DNA from: Tissierellia bacterium
Lineage (GTDB): Bacteria > Bacillota > Clostridia > Tissierellales > Dethiosulfatibacteraceae
Reading direction: 5' to 3'
Assembly (NCBI GenBank): GCA_007116605.1
Contig: SKID01000111.1
Location: 1-8,276 of the forward strand
DNA: 8,276 nucleotides
The notes under the pieces were generated by a model. That model worked only from the letters and a program-made list of their open reading frames with translations. It was not told the origin of the DNA and ran no database searches. The position numbers were made by a program, and so were the translations under genes. Shown here in pieces: positions 1-5,284 of this stretch. Positions within the stretch are counted from its first letter, which is position 1. Every line of letters starts with the position of its first letter.

Positions 1-1187
1 CAGGCGGTGTGGATGGGATGAGGGTGGATGAACTTCTAACGTTTCTCAAAGACAACCAAAAGCAACTTATCCAAAAGTTAAAGGATGGGAAGTACAAACC
101 CAACCCAGTCCGAAGGGTAGAGATACCCAAGGAAACAAGAGGCGAATTTCGAAAACTGGGAGTGCCGACAGTAGTTGACCGAGTATTTCAACAGGCAATC
201 ACACAAGTACTTTCCCCAATCTATGAGGAGCAGTTTTCGGAGAATAGTTATGGTTTTCGACCAAAACGAGGTGCTCACAACGCACTGAAACAATGCCAGC
301 AGAATGTAGACGATGGTTATGTATATGTGGTAGATATGGATTTAGAGAAATTCTTTGATACAGTATGTCAAAGCAAACTCATTGAAGTATTATCACGAAC
401 CATCAAGGATGGCAGAGTCATATCGCTGATCCACAAGTATCTGAATGCAGGCGTAATCAGCAAAGGGATATTTGAAAAGACAGATGTTGGCATGCCCCAA
501 GGCGGACCACTCAGTCCATTACTTAGCAATATCATGTTGAATGAACTGGATAAGGAACTAGAACGCAGAGGGCACAGATTTGTGCGTTATGCGGACGACA
601 GCATGATTTTCTGCAAAAGCAGAAAGAGCGCAGTAAGAACCCTTAAAAGTATCACGCAATATATCGAAAGGAAGCTTTTTCTGAAAGTGAACCAAGAGAA
701 AACAAAAGTGGCTTATGTAAGCAAAGTGAAATTTCTTGGCTATAGCTTCTACAGATACAAGGGAGAATGTAGATTGAGAGTACACCCAAAATCGGTAGCA
801 AAAATGAAAGCAAAGTTAAAAGAACTCACATCCAGAAATAATGGGTGGGGAAATGAATACAGAGCATTCAAACTGACACAATTCATAAGAGGGTGGACAA
901 ACTATTTTTCTCTTGCTGATATGAAGAAATTGTTAAGGAGAACGGATGAATGGTTACGTCGTAAAATCAGGGCTGTGTACTGGAAACAATGGAAGAGAGT
1001 CAAGACGAGATACCGAATGATTATGAAATTCGGTTTGCCTGAATGGAAGGTACATGAATTAGCAAACTGTCGCAAAGGAATATGGCGGTCAGCAAAAATG
1101 CTCAATAGTGTGCTTACAAACAAAGAAATAGCCAGTCTAGGATTCTTATCCATGACTGACTACTATCTGAAAATTTGTGAAAACTAG
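1..1187 (+). CDS. ltrA: Group II intron-encoded reverse transcriptase/maturase, 5' end missing
   Basis: This multifunctional intron protein helps its host intron fold and splice (maturase) and copies it into DNA at new sites (reverse transcriptase). The frame is open from the first base. The first full codons read GGVDGM, an internal family motif, so the GTG at position 9 is not a real start and a few dozen N-terminal residues lie off the window. Visible in order are the RT fingers (RRVEIPK, then GFRPKRGAH), motif A (YVVDMDLEKFFD), the MPQGGPLSPLLSN block, the catalytic YADD at bases 588-599, the FLGYSFY block, and the maturase/X domain (FIRGWTNYFSLADM) to the C-terminus. No HNH endonuclease domain follows, as in class C intron proteins. 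RNA domain V begins four bases after the stop codon, so the gene sits in intron domain IV. The reading frame is intact in the visible part. Partial at 5' end. Confidence 0.93.
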   Translation, partial: GGVDGMRVDELLTFLKDNQKQLIQKLKDGKYKPNPVRRVEIPKETRGEFRKLGVPTVVDRVFQQAITQVLSPIYEEQFSENSYGFRPKRGAHNALKQCQQNVDDGYVYVVDMDLEKFFDTVCQSKLIEVLSRTIKDGRVISLIHKYLNAGVISKGIFEKTDVGMPQGGPLSPLLSNIMLNELDKELERRGHRFVRYADDSMIFCKSRKSAVRTLKSITQYIERKLFLKVNQEKTKVAYVSKVKFLGYSFYRYKGECRLRVHPKSVAKMKAKLKELTSRNNGWGNEYRAFKLTQFIRGWTNYFSLADMKKLLRRTDEWLRRKIRAVYWKQWKRVKTRYRMIMKFGLPEWKVHELANCRKGIWRSAKMLNSVLTNKEIASLGFLSMTDYYLKICEN

Positions 1188-1190
1188 AGA

Positions 1191-1266
1191 AGCGCCGTAT
1201 ACGGAACCGTACGTACGGTGCTGTGGGAGGTCGGTAGATAAACTAATTATCTACCTCCTACCCGAT
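1191..1266 (+). ncRNA. Group II intron catalytic domains V and VI
   Basis: Domain V (1191-1222) folds as a 9-bp lower stem (AGCGCCGTA with TACGGTGCT), a two-base CG bulge (1212-1213), a 4-bp upper stem (TACG/CGTA) and a GAAC tetraloop. The triad CGC at 1193-1195 includes a G-U wobble (1194 with 1219), as expected for a class IIC active site. Domain VI (1225-1263) has a 9-bp distal helix (GGTAGATAA/TTATCTACC, loop ACTAA) and a basal helix GGGAGG/CCT-CCC in which A1260 is left bulged, making it the likely branch-point adenosine. The intron ends six bases later at 1266. Pairings were worked out by eye. Confidence 0.82.
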
Positions 1267-1427
1267 TGCATTATGTGATCCTTTGCTTCCTCGCTTAAGC
1301 TAACTAAAGGATAAAACACGTATCCGAGTCGCGCATTATGTGGCTCTTTGTTTCATTTTAATGTTAAAAAAACAAAGGGTCTAAATACTAAGCAGGGAAG
1401 ATGCTGTTGTATCCTTGATAAAGTAGC
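1267..1427 (+). repeat. Partial copy of palindromic interspersed repeat, cut by the intron
   Basis: This stretch matches the reverse complement of 5010-5172 over about 160 bp with scattered substitutions and small gaps. Long identical runs include the 19-base TIR AAGGATAAAACACGTATCC (1307-1325), GAGTCGCGCATTATGTG, and TAAAAAAACAAAGGGTC followed by TAAATACTAAGCAG. The core unit is 1307-1416. Its right end (TGTTGTATCCTT) is a decayed inverted copy of the left TIR, and an inner inverted repeat pairs 1344-1353 with 1370-1379. The flank 1267-1306 corresponds to the middle of the adjoining half-unit in the other copy, and homology stops sharply at the intron end. After about 1427 it diverges into a different hairpin (1415-1445). 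No gene is visible. Confidence 0.85.
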
Positions 1428-1456
1428 ACAGTACGCTACTATCAATAAAGATCACT

Positions 1457-1482
1457 TAAAAACCACCCGTTTCCAGGTGGCT
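1457..1482 (-). terminator. Rho-independent terminator of the DUF1858 gene
   Basis: Read on the minus strand, a short hairpin (CCACC at 1476-1480 pairing with GGTGG at 1463-1467, loop of 8) is followed at once by five T residues. It lies 11 bases past the stop codon of the minus-strand gene. The stem is only 5 bp, so strength is uncertain, but position and U-tract fit. Confidence 0.6.
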
Positions 1483-1493
1483 TCTAAAAGTTA

Positions 1494-1679
1494 TTAAGCG
1501 TTAAGCTTCTTTAACAATTCATCTAGTTCTATACCATGAACAGCAGCAGCTTGCTCTAAAGTTTCCATTTGTGCAGACGGACATCCAATACATCCCATGC
1601 CATATTGGAATAAAATCTCAGCAGATTCAGGTTTATCTCTAAGGATTTGTCCGATATACATATCTTTTGTTATAGCCAT
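1494..1679 (-). CDS. DUF1858 domain protein (hybrid-cluster-associated disulfide type)
   Basis: This is a 61-residue cytoplasmic protein that is essentially one DUF1858 domain. The pattern is TKDMYIGQILRDKPESAEILFQYGMGCIGCPSA, with a CxxC pair (Cys30 and Cys33 in GMGCIGCP), then a helical tail. The family is common in anaerobes and often occurs beside hybrid-cluster proteins or fused to redox proteins. Its biochemical role is not established; a redox-active disulfide or metal-binding role is the usual suggestion. The length is normal for the stand-alone form. The ATG start is supported by AAAGGAGG about 7 bases upstream. It is monocistronic: its own promoter (1712-1741) lies upstream, a terminator downstream, and the neighbouring tRNA operon runs the other way. 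No hybrid-cluster gene is visible in the window. Confidence 0.9.
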   Translation of the reverse strand: MAITKDMYIGQILRDKPESAEILFQYGMGCIGCPSAQMETLEQAAAVHGIELDELLKKLNA

Positions 1680-1711
1680 AGTGTGATACCTCCTTTGTCT
1701 TGTTGTACATC

Positions 1712-1741
1712 ATTATAATATATAAAATACAGTAAAGTCAA
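1712..1741 (-). promoter_or_regulatory. Sigma-A-type promoter of the DUF1858 gene
   Basis: On the minus strand TTGACT (1736-1741) and a perfect TATAAT (1712-1717) are separated by 18 bp and lie about 33 bp upstream of the start codon. The strong hexamers suggest steady vegetative expression. No operator is obvious. Confidence 0.75.
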
Positions 1742-1805
1742 AAACAACTTGCGTGAATGAGTCTTTTTCTTAGAGAGATTAAGAAAATTTCAAAAAAATT
1801 GCAAA

Positions 1806-1834
1806 TTGACAGTCAAGACGATTTTAGGTATAAT
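1806..1834 (+). promoter_or_regulatory. Consensus sigma-A promoter for tRNA-Ser and SRP RNA
   Basis: Both hexamers are perfect: TTGACA (1806-1811) and TATAAT (1829-1834), spaced 17 bp. The predicted transcription start near 1841 leaves a leader of roughly 27 bases before the tRNA. No second promoter is visible before the SRP RNA, so this promoter probably serves both RNAs. Confidence 0.88.
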
Positions 1835-1867
1835 GTTAAAGCATCTGTTTAAAGATAACCATGATAT

Positions 1868-1957
1868 GGAAAGGTGACCGAGCGGCTGAAGGTGCACGCC
1901 TGGAAAGCGTGTGGGCGGGAAACCGCCTCAAGGGTTCAAATCCCTTCCTTTCCGCCA
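1868..1957 (+). tRNA. tRNA-Ser(GGA)
   Basis: This long-variable-arm (class II) tRNA reads UCC/UCU serine codons. The acceptor stem is GGAAAGG (1868-1874) with CCTTTCC (1947-1953), the discriminator base is G1954, and the CCA end is encoded (1955-1957). The anticodon stem CACGC/GCGTG encloses loop CTGGAAA, giving anticodon GGA at 1902-1904. The variable arm forms a GGCGG/CCGCC helix and the T arm contains GGTTCAAATCC. It is directly upstream of the SRP RNA, the same placement as in Bacillus subtilis. Confidence 0.97.
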
Positions 1958-1958
1958 T

Positions 1959-2230
1959 TTGCCGTGCTAGATGGGGTGTTAGCGGTACCTTGTAACCTGC
2001 AATCCGCTATAGCAGGGTTGAATTCCTTTAGGAGAGGTTTCTTTGGTTGGGTCTGCCCCAAGCACGTGATGTTGATAATTTGGTCCTGCGCAATGAAATG
2101 CTGTGAATCCCGTCAGGTCTGGAAGGAAGCAGCGGTAAGCGGATTTTTTCATGTGCCGCAGGGAATCCGGGTTTGAGTTAACGACTTGGGTAACGCTAAT
2201 TGATGGATTTCGATTAAAGGTGCACGGCTT
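1959..2230 (+). ncRNA. ffs: Signal recognition particle RNA, large bacterial type
   Basis: This is the RNA scaffold of the signal recognition particle. It binds Ffh and directs ribosomes making membrane or secreted proteins to FtsY. The Ffh-binding S domain is plain: CAGGTCTGGAAGGAAGCAGC (2114-2133) with its GGAA tetraloop at 2121-2124 and purine-rich internal loops. The 5' region (GATGGGGTGTTAGCGG, then TTGTAACCTGCAATCC) is the Alu-like domain of the long Firmicute form. The 5' end GCCGTGC (1961-1967) pairs with GCACGGC (2222-2228), closing an RNA of about 270 bases. The exact ends are estimated from this pairing. It starts only one to three bases after the tRNA CCA, so it probably matures from a shared transcript. 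Confidence 0.93.
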
Positions 2231-2231
2231 T

Positions 2232-2263
2232 AAAAAGCACATGCTGAATAGCATGTGCTTTTT
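2232..2263 (+). terminator. Terminator after SRP RNA
   Basis: A perfect 14-bp stem (AAAAAGCACATGCT at 2232-2245, AGCATGTGCTTTTT at 2250-2263) with a GAAT loop ends in a five-T run. The A-rich 5' side would also give the minus strand a T run, so it may work in both directions. It separates the RNA operon from the dnaX promoter. Confidence 0.92.
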
Positions 2264-2271
2264 AAATGTAT

Positions 2272-2299
2272 TTGAATGTCTTAAAAATTCTGTTATAAT
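2272..2299 (+). promoter_or_regulatory. Promoter of the dnaX-ybaB-recR operon
   Basis: TTGAAT (2272-2277) and TATAAT (2294-2299) are 16 bp apart. A TG at 2291-2292 makes the -10 an extended TGnTATAAT element, which can offset the shorter spacer. The start of dnaX is 30 bases downstream. Confidence 0.78.
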
Positions 2300-2328
2300 A
2301 ATATGGATTAATCTATGGGTGGTGTTTT

Positions 2329-3945
2329 ATGACACATCAAGCAATATACCGTCAATACAGACCAAAGACTTTCGATGAGGTTAAAGGTCAACAGCATTTA
2401 ACAGAAACACTTAAAAATCAAATATTGAGAGATGCCATAGCGCATGCATACTTGTTTTCAGGTATACGAGGTACAGGAAAGACTTCAACGGCAAAAATAT
2501 TTGCTAGAGCAGTTAATTGCACTAATAATACCACAGGCAATCCATGTAATGTCTGTGATAGTTGTTTGAGCATACTTTCTGAAAGAAGCATGGATGTCAT
2601 TGAAATGGATGCTGCCTCAAATAATAGTGTAGAAGACATTAGAGATTTAAGAGAAAAAGTCAAATATATGCCCACTCAAAATCGTTACAAAGTTTACATT
2701 ATTGATGAAGTGCATATGTTGTCTAAAGGTGCATTTAATGCATTACTCAAAACATTAGAAGAGCCCCCTGCCCATCTATTATTTATTTTAGCCACAACAG
2801 AGCCTCAAAAGATTCCTGCTACCATTTTGTCACGATGTCAAAGATTTGATTTAAAAAGAATTAATGTGTCTGATATGGTGGATGGGATGCTTAAGATCAC
2901 TGAAAATTTAGGTGTGACAGTAGAGCAAAAAGCACTGAGATTAATTGCTAATCGTTCAGAAGGGGCTATGAGAGATGCTTTAAGTATACTTGATCGTTGC
3001 CTTGTCTATAATCAAAAGACTGTGACATATGAGGATGTATCTAACCTGTTAGGTGTAGTCAATTATGATCGCATTATCCAGTTAACAGATTACTTGATAG
3101 AATCTGATGTCACACAGGCCTTAATGTATTTACACGGCATCTTATCAGAAGGCAAAGAAGTAGCTTTGTTAGTACAGGACTTAATCGATCATTTTAGGAA
3201 TCTGTTGATGGTTGAAGTCGTAAAAGACATGAGTGTATTGGGTTCTATAGGTGAAGATGATCTGAATACGATTATAGAACAAGGAAAAAAGTTTTCAGCT
3301 ACAGACAAAATTCGCTATATAGAAAGCCTTTCTGAGTTGTTACCAATAGTTAAAAAAAGCCTGAATGAACGGGTTTTACTAGAAACACAATTGATTAAGC
3401 TCATGGTCTGGAAGCCAATAATGGATCCACCTGTTCATGCAAAAACATTATCAACAACAGAAACTAAAATCAACAAAGTGGATAAGCAAGTAGCACAAGG
3501 TGAAAATAAACAAGTTAACAAAGCAGAAAAAGGTATAAAAGCCCAATTCACAACAGGCCAGACTGCAGTAGATGATGATTTCCTCTTAAAAGCAACTCAA
3601 GAAAATTGGGAGACATTAATGGCAGGTTTGAAAAAAGTAAAAATTAGTCTTCATGCAGTGGTGAAAGAAGCAACCCCCTATCGAGTAAAAGAGGGTCGGA
3701 TGATCCTTTTGTTTGATCCCCAGTACACCTTTCATTATGAGCGGGCCAATGAAAAGAGCAGTATTGAATTAGTAGAAAAGATTTTTTCTGCTTACTTTAA
3801 AAAACCAGTTCACATTGGATACCAGTTAGGTAAAGCATCGGATGACTTTTTAGAAGAGACAAAAGAGACCGAAGATGATCCTGAATATTTAAGTCGAAAA
3901 GCAAGAGCCTTATTAGGCGATGAAAAATTAGAAATTATTGATTAG
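2329..3945 (+). CDS. dnaX: DNA polymerase III subunit gamma/tau
   Basis: DnaX is the ATPase motor of the clamp loader, which opens the sliding clamp and places it on primed DNA; the tau form also tethers polymerase and helicase. The 538-residue protein has an AAA+ core with Walker A GIRGTGKT (45-52), a four-cysteine zinc module (Cys64, 73, 76, 79), Walker B IIDEVH (Asp126, Glu127), sensor-1 ATTEP (155-159) and the SRC arginine-finger motif (Arg169). The helical collar follows to about residue 365, then a Lys/Gln-rich linker (roughly 375-420) and a C-terminal tau-type domain. The ATG is preceded by GGGTGGTG at 2317-2324, a weaker ribosome-binding site than those of the next two genes. It is the first gene of an operon with ybaB and recR. 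An in-frame A AAA AAG heptamer occurs at 3285-3291 (see findings). Confidence 0.97.
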   Translation: MTHQAIYRQYRPKTFDEVKGQQHLTETLKNQILRDAIAHAYLFSGIRGTGKTSTAKIFARAVNCTNNTTGNPCNVCDSCLSILSERSMDVIEMDAASNNSVEDIRDLREKVKYMPTQNRYKVYIIDEVHMLSKGAFNALLKTLEEPPAHLLFILATTEPQKIPATILSRCQRFDLKRINVSDMVDGMLKITENLGVTVEQKALRLIANRSEGAMRDALSILDRCLVYNQKTVTYEDVSNLLGVVNYDRIIQLTDYLIESDVTQALMYLHGILSEGKEVALLVQDLIDHFRNLLMVEVVKDMSVLGSIGEDDLNTIIEQGKKFSATDKIRYIESLSELLPIVKKSLNERVLLETQLIKLMVWKPIMDPPVHAKTLSTTETKINKVDKQVAQGENKQVNKAEKGIKAQFTTGQTAVDDDFLLKATQENWETLMAGLKKVKISLHAVVKEATPYRVKEGRMILLFDPQYTFHYERANEKSSIELVEKIFSAYFKKPVHIGYQLGKASDDFLEETKETEDDPEYLSRKARALLGDEKLEIID

Positions 3946-3956
3946 GAGGAAGTAAA

Positions 3957-4301
3957 ATGGCAAAAAAAAGAATGCCCGGCGGAATGCCTGGCGGTAATAT
4001 GGGAAACATGATGAAACAAGTCCAAAAAATGCAAAAACAAATGGCAGAGATGCAAAAAGACTTGGAAGAAAAAGAAGTTGAAGCAACTGCTGGAGGCGGT
4101 GCGGTCAAAGCAATAGTCAATGGAAAAAAAGAACTCCTTAAAATAGTCATTGACAAAGAAGTAGTAGATCCTGATGATGTAGAAATGTTACAAGACCTCA
4201 TCTTAGCTGCCGTTAATGAAGCAATTAAGACCGCCGAAGAGATGATGGAGAAAGAAATGTCTAAAGTGACAGGAGGCCTGAACTTACCAGGCATGTTCTA
4301 A
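3957..4301 (+). CDS. ybaB: YbaB/EbfC-family nucleoid-associated DNA-binding protein
   Basis: This is a small (114 aa) cytoplasmic dimer of the YbaB/EbfC family, which binds DNA and is almost always encoded between dnaX and recR; roles in nucleoid organisation and repair have been proposed. The N-terminus is Met/Gly-rich (MPGGMPGGNMGNMM), followed by a charged helix (about 17-42: QVQKMQKQMAEMQKDLEEKE), the conserved glycine turn and strand AGGGAVKAIVNGKKELLKIVID (written here as AGGGAVKA at 46-53 and the following strand), a C-terminal helix, and the tail GGLNLPGMF. The ribosome-binding site AGGAGG (3944-3949) overlaps the dnaX stop codon with a 7-base spacer to ATG, indicating tight co-expression. 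The length is typical. Confidence 0.95.
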   Translation: MAKKRMPGGMPGGNMGNMMKQVQKMQKQMAEMQKDLEEKEVEATAGGGAVKAIVNGKKELLKIVIDKEVVDPDDVEMLQDLILAAVNEAIKTAEEMMEKEMSKVTGGLNLPGMF

Positions 4302-4312
4302 GGAGAAAATCA

Positions 4313-4909
4313 ATGGAGCAGTATGCAACGCCCATTAACCAATTAATAGAAGAATTATCCAGACTCCCTGGAGTTGGACGAAAGACCGCCCAGAGGCTAG
4401 CTTTTCATATTATTGAAATGAAAAATGAACAAGTTATAAAATTAGCCCAATCCATAGTAGACGCTAAAAAAATGATCCGTTTTTGTTCCATTTGTGGCAA
4501 CTTAACAGATCAAGAAACTTGCAATATATGTCAAAGAGAAAATAGAGACCCTTCAATGATTTGTGTAGTAGAAGACGCAAGAGATGTTGCTGCTATGGAA
4601 AGAACAAAAGAATTTAAGGGATTCTATCATGTCCTCCATGGAACCATTTCTCCTATGGAAGGGATTGGACCAGATGATATCAATATCAAAGGACTCCTAT
4701 CACGATTGGACGAAAATGTACAAGAAGTGATATTAGCCACTAATCCAACCATCGAAGGAGAGGCAACAGCCATGTATATCGCTAGAATGGTTAAGCCTTT
4801 AGGGATTGCTGTGAGCAGAATTGCTCATGGGATTCCCATTGGTGGAGACATTGAATATGCAGATGAAGTGACTTTAGTTAAAGCTTTAGAAGGTAGAAAG
4901 ACCCTTTGA
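4313..4909 (+). CDS. recR: Recombination mediator protein RecR
   Basis: RecR acts with RecO (and RecF) to load RecA onto SSB-coated single-stranded DNA during gap repair. The 198-residue length is standard. Domains in order are an N-terminal helix-hairpin-helix (LSRLPGVGRKTAQRLAFH, 15-32), a four-cysteine zinc finger (Cys58, Cys61, Cys70, Cys73), a Toprim domain beginning at ICVVED (83-88, acidic Glu87/Asp88), the segment LATNPTIEGEATA, and the C-terminal block RIAHGIPIGGDIEYADEVTL. The ribosome-binding site AAGGAG (4300-4305) overlaps the ybaB stop codon, so translation is likely coupled. It is the last gene of the operon. The bofA-type genes that follow recR in bacilli are absent; a repeat element follows instead, and no convincing U-tract terminator was found before it. 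Confidence 0.97.
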   Translation: MEQYATPINQLIEELSRLPGVGRKTAQRLAFHIIEMKNEQVIKLAQSIVDAKKMIRFCSICGNLTDQETCNICQRENRDPSMICVVEDARDVAAMERTKEFKGFYHVLHGTISPMEGIGPDDINIKGLLSRLDENVQEVILATNPTIEGEATAMYIARMVKPLGIAVSRIAHGIPIGGDIEYADEVTLVKALEGRKTL

Positions 4910-4927
4910 CTAGCCCTAGCCCAACAG

Positions 4928-5252
4928 AAAAAAAGATCAATATTTTCCCTCCAAGCGTCACATTTGACGCCTAGTGCGGTTTCTTTACTAGGACAAAACA
5001 GGTTCTCATTGCTTCGTATCAAGGATAAAACAGTATCCTCACTGCTTAGTATTTAGACCCTTTGTTTTTTTAAATTTAAATGTAACAAAGGGTCACATAA
5101 TGCGCGACTCGGATACGTGTTTTATCCTTTTAGCTCACTAAAGCGAAAGGAAGCAAATGACCACATAATGCGCGACTTATAAAAGCAACTTGTTTTATCC
5201 TTTAAGTGACTAAGATTAAGGATTTTCTCAGGAAAATAGTTGATCTTTTTTT
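4928..5252. repeat. Nested palindromic repeat element (MITE-like), about 325 bp
   Basis: This fills the gap between recR and the minus-strand regulator and has no coding potential that I can support. The ends are inverted repeats: AAAAAAAGATCAA then TATTTTCC (4928-4948) faces GGAAAATAG then TTGATCTTTTTTT (5231-5252), differing by one inserted base. Inside are further inverted units beginning AGGA[CT]AAAACA: plus-strand copies at 4990-5019 and 5022-5052 are about 30-bp tandem relatives, and minus-strand copies end at 5203 and 5129. Two further dyads are GCGTCA-CATT-TGACGC (4955-4970) and CCTAGT/ACTAGG (4970-4975, 4987-4992). The minus-strand sequence 5172-5010 matches 1267-1427. No transposase is encoded, so mobilisation would need one in trans. 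Target duplications were not evident. Confidence 0.8.
5021..5129 (-). repeat. Core 109-bp inverted-repeat unit of the element
   Basis: TIRs of 18-19 bases (AAGGATAAAACAGTATCC at 5021-5038 and GGATACGTGTTTTATCCTT at 5111-5129) bound an inner perfect 11-bp inverted repeat, GACCCTTTGTT (5056-5066) with AACAAAGGGTC (5084-5094), around a TTTAAATTTAAA centre. The whole unit can fold as one long imperfect hairpin. The equivalent unit in the other copy is 1307-1416, where the right TIR has decayed. Neither strand has a T-run after the hairpin, so it does not look like a terminator. Confidence 0.82.
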
Positions 5253-5284
5253 ATTGACTAGCGCAGCTATCTTAGAATTTAAAC

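Larger units (their letters stand above)
1..1266 (+). mobile_element. Group IIC intron, 3' portion (5' end outside window)
   Basis: This is a retrotransposing ribozyme: domain IV carries the maturase gene, domain V lies at 1191-1222 and domain VI at 1225-1263. The 3' end is placed at 1266, just after CCCGAT, which ends in the AY dinucleotide usual for bacterial group II introns. Class IIC is supported by the CGC catalytic triad in domain V and by a maturase without an endonuclease domain. Repeat homology begins immediately after the predicted 3' end, which independently supports the boundary to within one or two bases. The 5' exon and domains I-III are outside the window. Confidence 0.82.

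Noticed and set aside
1874..2176. 100-codon plus-strand open frame
   Set aside because: It begins inside tRNA-Ser and runs through the SRP RNA; the structured RNA genes explain the sequence.
1979..2254. 91-codon minus-strand open frame
   Set aside because: It is antisense to the SRP RNA and its terminator, with no ribosome-binding site or family resemblance.
2151..2378. 75-codon plus-strand open frame
   Set aside because: It overlaps the SRP RNA 3' half, the terminator, the dnaX promoter and the dnaX start in another frame.
3352..3358. A7 run in dnaX as a slippage site (a -1 shift gives a stop within three codons)
   Set aside because: The run is in the AAA AAA A phase rather than the A AAA AAG phase, and a product ending here would lose the last collar helix; the 3285 heptamer is the better-phased candidate.
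3935..4294. 119-codon minus-strand open frame
   Set aside because: It is antisense to ybaB, which has clear family motifs and a ribosome-binding site; the Ser/Pro/Ile-rich product is a shadow.
4825..5022. 65-codon minus-strand open frame
   Set aside because: It covers the recR end and the repeat left arm, and has no recognisable motif.
4928..5252. Repeat units as a CRISPR array
   Set aside because: Units are few, degenerate, inverted as well as direct, and lack regular unique spacers.
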